Shown here: in pieces, positions 1 through 6,665 of the stretch
How positions within the stretch are numbered: the stretch's first letter is position 1
Layout of the letters: each line of letters starts with the position of its first letter
Source: Caryophanales bacterium UBA7278
GTDB taxonomy: Bacteria > Bacillota_I > Bacilli_A > RFN20 > CAG-826
NCBI GenBank assembly: GCA_002472275.1
Contig: DKRQ01000025.1
Span: 1-29,739, forward strand
Direction: 5' to 3'
Length of the DNA: 29,739 nucleotides
The notes under the pieces: model-generated
What the model saw: the letters and a program-made list of their open reading frames with translations, nothing else
Told to the model about the DNA's origin: nothing
Databases searched by the model: none
Program-made: the position numbers and the translations under genes

Positions 1-282
1 AATGCTTATCTTTTGGTCTTTGGTTCGGAATAGTGTAGTGCTGGCGGTCTATCTCTTGTTTTCGGTTGCTTGCTTCCTTACCGTACATGAGCATTTCTCG
101 AGGGGTTCAAACGGATGGTGGACGCAATTGAACCTACCGCGATTCTCGTCTACGGGTTTGTCACCGAATCCAACATTGAGGAAATGCTTGGTTACGCGAT
201 GGAGAAGGGCGTCAGGATTGTGGCCCCCCATTCCAAGATCGACCGTTACAAAGAGGATGGTGCCGTATATGGGATCCGGTAG
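1..282 (+). pseudogene. Decayed C-terminal part of a DUF4417 gene
   Basis: From about 91 to 279 one frame reads AFLEGFKRMVDAIEPTAILV and continues YGF...YGIR before a TAG at 280-282. This matches the end of the DUF4417 family (a 'FxxGfxxMvxxlxPxxIlvYG' core). Upstream the same frame has stops at 31-33 and 88-90, while fragments resembling the preceding family segment appear in another frame (RNSVVLAV near 29-52, HEHF near 89-100). At least two frame changes are needed to join them, so the gene looks broken; the 5' part is also outside the window. DUF4417 has no assigned function and is common in phage and mobile regions. Its tail overlaps the start of the next gene by 14 nt. Confidence 0.5.
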
Positions 283-760
283 TAAGTTTCATGGCGGGCT
301 TTCGACTAGAGGTGGTTCTCAAGATGCGGCTGCCGACAGCAAAACTGTTGGCAGATCTCTCGCTAATAATGCACTGATCAAAGAGCTTCAAGCCAAAGGG
401 GCGAGGATTAATGTCAAAGATACCCTTTTCATCACCAAAGATAAAACAGGGATGATTGTATGGCTTGAGAAAGGAAACGCCAAAGGAGGATTGCAGCATA
501 TCCTTGACGGAAATGGGAAAACCCCTGGCCATGCCGCCGATTTCAAAAAAGCCTTTGGCGTGTCAAGACAAAACGTTCCAACTTACATCAAGCAAGTCGT
601 TAAGAACGGAAAACTTGTGTCGAACAAGACCATTTCCGTAGGTGGAGGGAGATTAGGGTACGAACGCGTCTATTATTACAACGGAAGGTATCATCTCGTC
701 ACGGGTGTTGGCACAAATGGTTTCATCGTCAGCGCCTATCCTGTTAAATTGAAGAAGTGA
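269..760 (+). CDS. Small basic toxin-like protein (possible BECR-fold nuclease)
   Basis: A 163-residue protein from ATG 269; the open frame extends upstream to base 2, but that part overlaps the DUF4417 remnant and does not look like protein. The first 30 residues are Gly/Ser-rich and low complexity. Residues 45-160 form a compact lysine-rich domain with GLQHIL (His77), a GH-x2-DF segment (His88, Asp91) and a C-terminal NGRYHLVTGVG...GFIVSAYP block (His142). This layout (WLEKGN, GLQHIL, then paired strands ending in a hydrophobic strand) resembles phage and polymorphic-toxin nucleases of the barnase/EndoU/colicin E5/RelE (BECR) class, so RNA cleavage is inferred. The next gene, 13 nt downstream with a good ribosome binding site, is acidic and immunity-like. 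Family assignment is by eye; a non-toxic phage protein is the alternative. Confidence 0.5.
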   Translation: MGSGSKFHGGLSTRGGSQDAAADSKTVGRSLANNALIKELQAKGARINVKDTLFITKDKTGMIVWLEKGNAKGGLQHILDGNGKTPGHAADFKKAFGVSRQNVPTYIKQVVKNGKLVSNKTISVGGGRLGYERVYYYNGRYHLVTGVGTNGFIVSAYPVKLKK

Positions 761-773
761 AAGGAGAAGCACT

Positions 774-1091
774 ATGTACACCATAAAGATTATGAACGAA
801 TTCCTGCATGGGGCGATATGGGTCTATGAAGATGGAATCCCTTCCTCTTGGGACAAAATTGACGCCGACCCCACCCTCTCTGATCTCAATCGCCAAACTA
901 TGGAGTTATACGCATCCTATTTCGAATTTGATACGAATGGAGAATCCTATACGTACAACGAGAGTTTGGAAAGGCAAACCAAAGGGGAAATGCTCTCCTT
1001 GATTAGAAAAATCAAAGAACGTCTCCACGAACTCAATAACGGTGATTTTGAGGTCGAAGATTACGAGACCGAACGACTTATGAACCTTTGA
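774..1091 (+). CDS. Probable immunity protein for the upstream toxin-like protein
   Basis: A 105-residue acidic protein preceded by AAAGGAGA 8 nt before the ATG. It begins MYTIKIMNEFLHGAIWVYED and ends in a charged helix rich in Glu and Asp (EMLSLIRKIKERLHELNN and after). There is no signal peptide or membrane segment, so it should be cytosolic. Small, acidic proteins directly after a basic nuclease-like C-terminal domain are the usual arrangement of polymorphic toxin immunity genes, and a hairpin terminator follows at 1117-1156, closing the pair as a unit. I do not recognise the exact immunity family. The role rests on context and charge, not on a catalytic or binding motif. Confidence 0.5.
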   Translation: MYTIKIMNEFLHGAIWVYEDGIPSSWDKIDADPTLSDLNRQTMELYASYFEFDTNGESYTYNESLERQTKGEMLSLIRKIKERLHELNNGDFEVEDYETERLMNL

Positions 1092-1116
1092 TTTGATTCC
1101 CGCAACCAAATCAAAG

Positions 1117-1156
1117 ACGCATCAGAACCATTTCTTGGGTCTGGTGCGTTCTTTTC
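1117..1156 (+). terminator. Intrinsic terminator after the immunity-like gene
   Basis: ACGCATCAGA (1117-1126) pairs with TCTGGTGCGT (1140-1149) over ten positions including one G-T wobble, followed by TCTTTTC. A second small inverted repeat TTTGATT/AATCAAA lies just before it (1092-1115). Confidence 0.6.
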
Positions 1157-1217
1157 GATGCAAAACAAACTTTCGCGCCTCGTTTCCCGAAAAAAGAAGG
1201 GCTTTTTGCATGCCTTT

Positions 1218-1697
1218 TCAGGCGAATAGATGGAACAGCACGTCGTTATGAAGCGGTCCCGTGCGGAAGGTCTTGGAGACGAGTTTGAGGCCATCAAGGA
1301 GCCCTTGGTCTCCCCTGCCCTTCGTGGGCACGCCGCCTTGGATTAGGACGGAGTCAGGCTGGAGAACGATTTTGATGGGATTCGAGGATTTCTCCTGTCC
1401 CCTATGAAAGTCGACGATCGCCTGGCGGAAGCTAGGGGAGCTGCGCCCAAACATCGTCTTCTCCTTGGGGAAGAAGGAATCATAAACCTCCTCCAGTTCC
1501 TTGCTTGGCTTAGGGAAACTAAGTGTATAGGAAAGGGAGCCGAATACCTTGGACCAGGTGAGTTTGATGGTGACCGGCCCCGCGCTTGTTTTGAAGGACA
1601 AAGCGATCTTGTCGTCGAAAAACCCGTGCTTATACGAATCGACCTCGACCCCCGCTTTTTCAAGGTAGAGATAACTAAGCGGCAGCTTCTTCCGCAT
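1218..1697 (-). CDS. Hypothetical protein, 159 aa
   Basis: Not recognised. It is a soluble, basic protein without signal peptide or membrane helices. The first ~75 residues read as alternating strands (FFDDKIALSFKTSAGPVTIK), followed by a helical stretch near 65-80 and a 'VLIQGGVP' strand near 113-120. The start ATG at 1697 has AGGAAGAG about 6 nt upstream and overlaps the end of the PAP2 gene by 23 nt, so it is the third gene of the acetyltransferase-PAP2 operon and is probably translationally coupled. A weak hairpin with a T-rich tail lies beyond the stop (about 1222 down to 1185). Overlap with PAP2 hints at a role with the same envelope or lipid substrate, but nothing in the sequence shows it. 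Confidence 0.6.
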   Translation of the reverse strand: MRKKLPLSYLYLEKAGVEVDSYKHGFFDDKIALSFKTSAGPVTIKLTWSKVFGSLSYTLSFPKPSKELEEVYDSFFPKEKTMFGRSSPSFRQAIVDFHRGQEKSSNPIKIVLQPDSVLIQGGVPTKGRGDQGLLDGLKLVSKTFRTGPLHNDVLFHLFA

Positions 1698-2715
1698 GGG
1701 GTTTCTCTTCCTTGGGCCCGAACTTCCTTAATAGGTAATCCTTATAGAGGAAATTAGAGATGACGTCATAGACAACGACGGAAAGGAGGAAGGCGAAGAG
1801 GACGTCGGTCGCGTTATGGGCGCCCCTGAGGATCCTGGAGAAGGCCACGACGGCTCCAACAACATAGACGCAGATGCGGAAGATGAGTCCGAAGTTCTTC
1901 TTGCTTTGAAGCTTCGGGAAGATCGCGGGGAGATAGGTGAGGGTCAATAGGCCCACGAAGTTCATCGTGTGGCCGCTAGGGAAGCTATAGAATTCCTCGG
2001 CTTCCCATTTGGCTACGCCAAGTTTTGCCATCACCGCGGTGATCTCATCCTGCGTGATGGTGTGACCGCCGAGGACAGAGCCGACCTGATAGTTCTTAAA
2101 CGAGGTGAAGAACTGCGGATGGGTGAAGGGCAGCCAATAGGCGGAGACGTCGGAGATGATGCCGACCTCCTGCATCGCCACGAGGGTGCGATACCTAGGA
2201 CGGAGCCAAATCATCTTGAGGGCCTGCATCAAGAGCACGTCGATCGCGAAGACCGAGACCACGAAGATGCCAAATAGGAAAGCCTGCCTGCGCTGCTCTT
2301 TCTTCACGAGGTACGTAAGGCCTGCCCCACCGGCGAAATAGACGAGGCCTAAGCCGATCATACCGAGGGTGGTTTTGATTTTGTTTGGGTCCCCCATGAC
2401 GCGGTTAAGCAGTTTCGTCGTGTGCCTGCCCGCGTAGACGGCTAGTCCCGCGGCGACGAGGCAAAAGCCGACGGTCAGGGCGATATTGACCCATTTCTTG
2501 GAGACGGTTGGGTGGTTGCGGCCGATGAGGACCAGGGCGAAGATGCCTAGGATGAACAAAGGCACCTCGGCGCCGGCCTCGATGATCCTGCCGATCGCGT
2601 TGGAACCGTTATAGACGCTCTGAGTGATCTTGAAATCGAAGAAGGCCGCGATCGCGAAGAGGGCGACCAAGGCACCGTAGACGATAAAGCGTTCGATTTT
2701 CTTCATATCCTTCAT
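1675..2715 (-). CDS. PAP2-superfamily integral membrane phosphatase
   Basis: A 346-residue polytopic protein. The three PAP2 acid-phosphatase motifs are visible: K-x6-R around Lys167-Arg174 (KMIWLRPRY, with Tyr where Pro is usual), PSGH at 246-249 and SR-x5-H-x3-D (Ser293, Arg294, His300, Asp304). His249 and His300 would be the proton donor and phosphohistidine nucleophile. About eight hydrophobic segments flank them (near 10-26, 50-65, 78-95, 117-136, 147-164, 252-268, 277-293, 305-323). Family members dephosphorylate phosphatidic acid, undecaprenyl pyrophosphate or other lipid phosphates at the membrane; which one cannot be read here. The long insert between motifs 1 and 2 (175-240) is unusual for small bacterial PAP2 enzymes. 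The start overlaps the acetyltransferase stop (ATGA). Confidence 0.85.
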   Translation of the reverse strand: MKDMKKIERFIVYGALVALFAIAAFFDFKITQSVYNGSNAIGRIIEAGAEVPLFILGIFALVLIGRNHPTVSKKWVNIALTVGFCLVAAGLAVYAGRHTTKLLNRVMGDPNKIKTTLGMIGLGLVYFAGGAGLTYLVKKEQRRQAFLFGIFVVSVFAIDVLLMQALKMIWLRPRYRTLVAMQEVGIISDVSAYWLPFTHPQFFTSFKNYQVGSVLGGHTITQDEITAVMAKLGVAKWEAEEFYSFPSGHTMNFVGLLTLTYLPAIFPKLQSKKNFGLIFRICVYVVGAVVAFSRILRGAHNATDVLFAFLLSVVVYDVISNFLYKDYLLRKFGPKEEKPHAEEAAA

Positions 2716-3347
2716 TTCCTTTCTAGGTCGAAGAGCTCGGGATGGAACCGGAGTTCGTCCTTTTCGGTGATTTTCCGTATTGCTTTCGCGGGCACGCCAT
2801 AGGCGAGTGTGTTGTCCGGGATGTCATGGGTGACGAGGCTGCCCGCCCCGATGACGGAGTTTTCCCCAATGTGGACGCCACCTAGGACGGTGACCCCTTC
2901 CCCTAGCCATACGCCATCGCCGATGCTGATGGGTTTGCCGTATTCTAGGTCGGTGATTCCGATCTTGGGGTCGAGGAAACACATCCTTTCCTTGGCGACG
3001 AGGGGGTGTTCGGCGGTGCACAGGGTGACGTTAGGCCCCATGAAGACGTTCTTGCCGAGTTTCACCGGGCAGACGTCGAGGACCGTGAGGTTCCAATTCG
3101 CGTAGCATCCCTCCCCCATCTCGATGTTGGTCCCGTAGTCGCAAAGGAAGGGACCCCTAAGGAAAGCGTTAGGATGGATATTTGGGGCGAGTTTTGCGAG
3201 GATTTCCCTTCTTTTTGGGTCGCTAGGGAGGGTGTGATTGAAGGCAAAACAAAGGTCTTCGGCCTTTTCCCTGGCCCTAAGGAGTTCGGGGTCGTTGCAG
3301 CTATAGAGCTTGCCCCCTAGCATCAGCTCGCGTTCGCTTTTTGCCAT
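2712..3347 (-). CDS. Maltose/galactoside-type O-acetyltransferase (hexapeptide repeat)
   Basis: A 211-residue acyltransferase. Residues 1-50 carry the family N-terminal helix module (MAKSERELMLGG...YSCNDPELLRAREKAEDL) and the rest is the left-handed beta-helix of hexapeptide repeats ending GAGSLVTHDIPDNTLAYGVPAK. The catalytic-type His lies in TAEHPL. These cytosolic trimers move acetyl from acetyl-CoA to sugar hydroxyls (Maa, LacA, NodL). I chose ATG 3347 because it matches family starts; a GTG at 3398 with AAGGG ahead of it would add 17 residues that do not resemble the family. A TATAAT box lies 10 nt before the ATG, so the mRNA leader may be only a few bases. It is the first gene of an operon with PAP2. 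Confidence 0.85.
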   Translation of the reverse strand: MAKSERELMLGGKLYSCNDPELLRAREKAEDLCFAFNHTLPSDPKRREILAKLAPNIHPNAFLRGPFLCDYGTNIEMGEGCYANWNLTVLDVCPVKLGKNVFMGPNVTLCTAEHPLVAKERMCFLDPKIGITDLEYGKPISIGDGVWLGEGVTVLGGVHIGENSVIGAGSLVTHDIPDNTLAYGVPAKAIRKITEKDELRFHPELFDLERK

Positions 3348-3357
3348 ATATGGGCAA

Positions 3358-3363
3358 ATTATA
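3358..3363 (-). promoter_or_regulatory. -10 box of the acetyltransferase-PAP2 operon
   Basis: Reverse-strand TATAAT, 10 nt before the ATG at 3347. The -35 region is weak. A transcription start 6-7 nt downstream would leave a leader of about 4 nt and no ribosome binding site. Confidence 0.45.
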
Positions 3364-3428
3364 GCAAATCGCTTGCATGAATTCCGTTTCATTTTCACTT
3401 ACCCTTATATCGATAAGGAACTCACCAA

Positions 3429-4361
3429 ATGAAAGACCGATTCGAAGAAATCATCATCAAGGACAATTTCTACCAATCCTCCTCCTTCTTCCCGATGCCG
3501 CTTACCCTCATCGGAACCCTGAACGAGGACAAGACCCTCACAAGCTTTGGCTCCTATTCGCTTATCTTCCCCTATTACATCGCGGGGAAGCAATATTACG
3601 CGATGGTGCTAGAATGCCGAAACACCTCCAACACCGCCAAAGGGATATTGAGGCACGGCAAATGCACGATCAACTTCCTGCCCTACTCCAAGAAGAACTT
3701 CGCCCAGCACGTCGCCTGCGGCTTCCCTGGCGACACCCCCGAGGAGAAGATGAAGGACTTCCGCTTCCACCCCGTGGATTCCTTCTCCTCCAAGGAAAGC
3801 AAGGAACCCTGCCCCAAGATCCTAGAAGAGGCCCTCCAGGTCTTCGAATGCACCTGGATGAAGGAACTCGATCACGCGGAAAACGACCAAGTCCTCGACG
3901 AATACGAAGGCCCCTACCACGACTTCAACGGCATCACCTCGAAGTTCGGGGCCCACTTCATCCTCCGCATCGACAAGATCCTCGTGAAACCTTTCTATAA
4001 GGAAGCGATCGTCGAAGGGGCCACCCGTTCCAACTTCTGCCCCCTGCCCACCAACTGGGGCTACCGCGATTCCAAATACTTCTGGTGCAGCGATTTTGCT
4101 AAGCCGCACGCGATCGGCATCCCTGACCGCGAGGTCGACCTTTCCTCCATCCAATACGCGGCCAAAAGGCTCAACACCGATGTCACCTTCACTGACGACG
4201 CCCTCAAGACCATCGTGAAGGTCCCCCGCCCCTTCCTCAAACTCGTCCTCCAAGGCTGCGTCAAATGGGCGGAGGAAAACGGGGTGAAGGTCATCACCGA
4301 GAAGGAGATGAAGATCATCGCCGACAAGCGTTCCGCCGAGAAAAAGAAAAAGAAGAAATAA
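3429..4361 (+). CDS. Flavin-reductase-like protein with PCP_red-like C-terminal domain
   Basis: A 310-residue soluble protein. Residues 20-75 (MPLTLIGTLNEDKTLTSFGS, then MVLECRNTSNTAKGILRHGK and CTINF) match the flavoredoxin/flavin reductase split-barrel that binds FMN. Residues 245-295 (FTDDALKTIVKVPRPFLKLV ... WAEENGVKVITEKEM) resemble the PCP_red domain found at the end of the light-independent protochlorophyllide reductase B subunit and in some redox proteins. The tail is a run of lysines. AAGGA precedes the ATG by about 8 nt. The central insert (110-200) is long for the family. A flavin-dependent redox role is likely; the substrate is unknown. It is a single-gene unit closed by the hairpin at 4379-4399. 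Confidence 0.7.
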   Translation: MKDRFEEIIIKDNFYQSSSFFPMPLTLIGTLNEDKTLTSFGSYSLIFPYYIAGKQYYAMVLECRNTSNTAKGILRHGKCTINFLPYSKKNFAQHVACGFPGDTPEEKMKDFRFHPVDSFSSKESKEPCPKILEEALQVFECTWMKELDHAENDQVLDEYEGPYHDFNGITSKFGAHFILRIDKILVKPFYKEAIVEGATRSNFCPLPTNWGYRDSKYFWCSDFAKPHAIGIPDREVDLSSIQYAAKRLNTDVTFTDDALKTIVKVPRPFLKLVLQGCVKWAEENGVKVITEKEMKIIADKRSAEKKKKKK

Positions 4362-4378
4362 ACTAGCCAAACCAGAAG

Positions 4379-4400
4379 AAAAGGCTCATTGAGCCTTTTC
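4379..4400. terminator. Bidirectional terminator
   Basis: AAAAGGCTC (4379-4387) pairs perfectly with GAGCCTTTT (4391-4399) around an ATT loop, with A/T runs on both sides. It serves the flavin reductase gene (+) and the nucleotidyltransferase gene (-), which converge here. Confidence 0.8.
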
Positions 4401-4402
4401 GT

Positions 4403-5023
4403 TTAGTCAAATAGGGATGGATAATACAGTTCCTCAATTTCGGCCCGAGTCATTGCCGTCACCGTTTTCAGTTCTTCCACAAACAGAGGACTGCATAATT
4501 CAAGTCCAATTCCATAAAGGTCTTTATGGGCGCGCTCGACTTGTTCGAAGGAAACGGGATTCCCAAGATGGGACAATTCCGCGACCATGTGAATCACGTC
4601 GTCCAGGTCGCCACTAGTTGGTCGATTGGACCTCATTTTCATGGCAATCAAGTAAGGGTCGGGAAGGGAATAGACATTCAGTAACCCATCAGAAAATGAT
4701 TTGTATAATGTCATCTTATCCGCAAGCTTAGCCGAAAAAGAGGGCGTTCCGACGAACTCATCGTTAATCCAATCTTCTGGAAGATTCTCCGCTTTGCCTA
4801 TTTCCTCCGCCGCGCGCAGAAAAGGTCCCGTTTTAGGGAAAAGCGCGTCTATGTCTAGGGTAGAAACGCGATAGAGGAACCGAGTGATGATGGCCGCTCC
4901 TCCCACGAGCATAAGCGAAACCCTCTCCGTGCCTCCTAGTTCGGCATACTTTTCCGAGAGCAAATTGAAAATATGATCGAGATTCTCTTTGTTTATGGTT
5001 TGCTTACGCAACGTCACGGACAT
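4403..5023 (-). CDS. Nucleotidyltransferase-like protein, putative toxin of a TA pair
   Basis: A 206-residue protein from ATG 5023 (GAGG 5 nt upstream; the open frame itself runs to 5065). The core LMLVGGAAIITRF...STLDIDALF has the polymerase-beta-type GG (Gly41-Gly42) and D-x-D (Asp57, Asp59) motifs of minimal nucleotidyltransferases. Later segments (YLIAMKM..R...DLDDVIHM) are like the DUF6036/AbiEii type, where the Lys/Arg and Asp contact the nucleotide. Family toxins such as AbiEii and MenT transfer nucleotides to RNA, often tRNA; that is known of relatives, not shown here. It overlaps the upstream XRE gene by 20 nt and shares its promoter, a typical antitoxin-first arrangement. Confidence 0.7.
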   Translation of the reverse strand: MSVTLRKQTINKENLDHIFNLLSEKYAELGGTERVSLMLVGGAAIITRFLYRVSTLDIDALFPKTGPFLRAAEEIGKAENLPEDWINDEFVGTPSFSAKLADKMTLYKSFSDGLLNVYSLPDPYLIAMKMRSNRPTSGDLDDVIHMVAELSHLGNPVSFEQVERAHKDLYGIGLELCSPLFVEELKTVTAMTRAEIEELYYPSLFD

Positions 5024-5570
5024 CAACCTCGATGATATTGTATTTTGCAAAGTCTGGCATAGCAATTCGTCCCATCGCCTTTTCCGCCTCCGTTATGGAA
5101 GGGAACATGTTCGATTTCCCGCCGACGAAAAACGGATTGTCGAGTTTTTTGCGTCGCAACGCATTGAAACGTTTGTCATATACGGGTTTGCCGTTAACCA
5201 AGCAAAGGTGATCGATCAGGGCCAAAAGATACAAAGCCTTGGCGAGTTCCCCGTTTTTGTTCCAATAGTCGATATCGCGTTTGCGAATGACCTCCGAAAC
5301 GAACTTGTTGTCCCCGACCCTTTTTAGTTCATGCAGGGTGTTGCTGCGGAAATAGCGGAAAGGGACGTTGTCTTTGTGGGACAAGGCCAGCAATTCGGTG
5401 GGCTCGATTTTCAAAACCTTTGCTATGGCACAGGCCTTTTCTAAGGAAAGGTTTTTGGTGGCGGTCTTTCCGGTGCATAGATCGGCCACGCAGGAATAAG
5501 GAACCCCCGCTTCTTTTGCAAGGGCATAAGCGCTGATTTCTTTTTTGGTCAGGAGCTCTTTGAATTCCAT
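5004..5570 (-). CDS. XRE-family regulator, putative antitoxin
   Basis: A 188-residue protein. Residues 1-65 form an XRE helix-turn-helix (KKEISAYALAKEAGVPYSCV, then TGKTATKNLSLEKACAIAKV and LKIEPTELL). Residues 70-188 are a separate domain with YWNKNGELAKALYLLALIDH and RRKKLDNPFFVGG that I do not recognise; it probably binds the partner. The partner nucleotidyltransferase follows with a 20-nt overlap. A perfect 16-bp palindrome sits between the -35 and -10 boxes, so negative autoregulation is expected. The -10 box lies exactly 6 nt before the ATG and there is no ribosome binding site, so the antitoxin mRNA should be leaderless. Classic AbiEi antitoxins carry a winged helix, so an XRE head on an AbiE-like partner is less usual. 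Confidence 0.7.
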   Translation of the reverse strand: MEFKELLTKKEISAYALAKEAGVPYSCVADLCTGKTATKNLSLEKACAIAKVLKIEPTELLALSHKDNVPFRYFRSNTLHELKRVGDNKFVSEVIRKRDIDYWNKNGELAKALYLLALIDHLCLVNGKPVYDKRFNALRRKKLDNPFFVGGKSNMFPSITEAEKAMGRIAMPDFAKYNIIEVDVRDVA

Positions 5571-5607
5571 GTCATTATTATAACGGAATTCCGTTACTAT
5601 TGGTCAA
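5571..5607 (-). promoter_or_regulatory. Promoter with palindromic operator of the XRE/nucleotidyltransferase pair
   Basis: On the reverse strand TTGACC (5602-5607) and TATAAT (5577-5582) are 19 nt apart. The perfect palindrome TAACGGAATTCCGTTA (5581-5596) fills the spacer and touches the -10 box. A repressor bound there would block RNA polymerase. Confidence 0.7.
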
Positions 5608-5609
5608 TG

Positions 5610-5637
5610 AAAACCCCGCCATTTTTTGCAAGCGGGG
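5610..5637 (-). terminator. Terminator of the small membrane protein cluster
   Basis: CCCCGC (5614-5619) and GCGGGG (5632-5637) form the stem; read on the reverse strand the hairpin is followed by TTTTC. It isolates the toxin-antitoxin promoter from the upstream genes. Confidence 0.7.
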
Positions 5638-5644
5638 CTAGTGT

Positions 5645-6079
5645 TTAGTCCTTCAGCGCGGTGACGATGCGGAGGATGGCGGCCGGGATGAGCAACCCGA
5701 TGCCAATGTAAGATAGAACCATCGGGAGGGTCGCCATGGGGCGATCGAGGAGGGCGAAGGTCGAGACCGCGAATATCCCGATCAGCGCGGCGAAGAAGGA
5801 GAGGAAGATCCCGCAGGCCCCGAGGGTGACCCTGCGCGTGATGGCCACGAGTTTAAGAGAGGCCAGGAAATCGGCCAGGAAGAGAACCCCGACGACGATG
5901 AGGCCGATGGTCGGTACCAAGTGGTCCGCGTCGGGAACGGAGAACCCCAGATGGGTGGTGAGCGCATTCCAAAGTTCGGGCGCTCCGACCGGTTTGGCGG
6001 CGACGCCCACGTAGATGGCGCCTGCCGCGCAGGCGGCCGCACCGAGGGTAAGTACAATGGCGATGATTGCGATTAACAT
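5645..6079 (-). CDS. Small four-helix membrane protein, tandem paralogue A
   Basis: A 144-residue protein of unknown function with four hydrophobic segments (about 2-25, 57-76, 83-108 and 119-138). The core DADHLVPTIGLIVVGVLFLA (50-69) is nearly identical in the two paralogues at 6666-7106 and 7201-7638. A charged turn (KLVAITRRV) follows, then a conserved 'P...LP..LSYI' segment. The ATG has AAGGGGG about 8 nt upstream and its own promoter (6109-6136). It is the last gene of the cluster and is followed by a strong hairpin at 5610-5637. It is the most diverged of the three copies. No enzyme motif is visible; a structural or regulatory membrane role is possible but unproven. Confidence 0.65.
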   Translation of the reverse strand: MLIAIIAIVLTLGAAACAAGAIYVGVAAKPVGAPELWNALTTHLGFSVPDADHLVPTIGLIVVGVLFLADFLASLKLVAITRRVTLGACGIFLSFFAALIGIFAVSTFALLDRPMATLPMVLSYIGIGLLIPAAILRIVTALKD

Positions 6080-6108
6080 AGTTTTGTCCCCCTTGCCAAT
6101 GCGATTGA

Positions 6109-6136
6109 ATTATTTCCTATTCTCTAAGAAAGGCAA
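6109..6136 (-). promoter_or_regulatory. Promoter of paralogue A
   Basis: Reverse-strand TTGCCT (6131-6136) and AATAAT (6109-6114) separated by 16 nt, about 30 nt before the ATG at 6079. The small inverted repeat GGCAAA/TTTGCC (6132-6148) overlaps its -35 and may also act as a weak terminator for gene 6155-6628. Confidence 0.45.
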
Positions 6137-6154
6137 ATACCCTTTGCCATACCA

Positions 6155-6628
6155 CTACCACCAATGGGAGTGGTAGTAGTCGCGCCAAGCGCCGACGGCG
6201 AAGACCAAAAAGCCCACGCCGGTGATGATCATGAAGACTTGGTTGAAAACGTTGGCGATGCCACCGTTAAGGGCATCCGACCTCGCGCACCCAGTGATAT
6301 ACCCGATGATCATGAGTAGCCCGACGGCGCCCCCGTATACCGAGAAAATCCTACGCGGGATGAGGAGCGGCACATCGTCCTCGTCTTTGACTTTCATCAC
6401 GATCACGATGATCGAAAACACGATCAAGGCGAGGAAAGGTACCAGGATGACGAAATAGAAGGCGGGGTTCGTCAAAGCCGCGACGAAACCGGACCACATG
6501 TCATTGCCATTCGATTTGCCAAAGAGGAACGCGGCCGTATCGTTCGCGGTCGTATCCGCCATGTTGCCGGTGATCAAAACGCCGATAAAGGCAAGGATCG
6601 CGATTACGGAACCGATAACGATCAGCAT
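6155..6628 (-). CDS. Small four-helix membrane protein, unrelated in sequence to its neighbours
   Basis: A 157-residue protein with about four hydrophobic segments (3-21, 55-77, 94-111, 131-147). After the first helix comes a polar loop (DTTANDTAAFLFGKSNGNDM) and between helices two and three a cytosolic-type loop with KVKDEDD and RR. It ends YYHSHWW. It lacks the HLVPTIGLIV core of the flanking paralogues, so it is either very diverged or a different family in the same cluster. The ribosome binding site is GGGGG, 9 nt before the ATG. It lies 37 nt after gene 6666-7106 with no terminator between, so the two are probably co-transcribed. Inverted repeat ACTACCAC/GTGGTAGT spans its stop codon (6153-6179). 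Confidence 0.6.
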   Translation of the reverse strand: MLIVIGSVIAILAFIGVLITGNMADTTANDTAAFLFGKSNGNDMWSGFVAALTNPAFYFVILVPFLALIVFSIIVIVMKVKDEDDVPLLIPRRIFSVYGGAVGLLMIIGYITGCARSDALNGGIANVFNQVFMIITGVGFLVFAVGAWRDYYHSHWW

Positions 6629-6665
6629 GCGAATACCCCCAAATTCGTCGCAAAACCCTAGTTTT

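Noticed and set aside
2..268. N-terminal extension of the toxin-like protein with a hydrophobic start resembling a signal peptide
   Set aside because: This stretch overlaps DUF4417-like sequence in another frame and is not protein-like itself; the hydrophobic start is part of that remnant.
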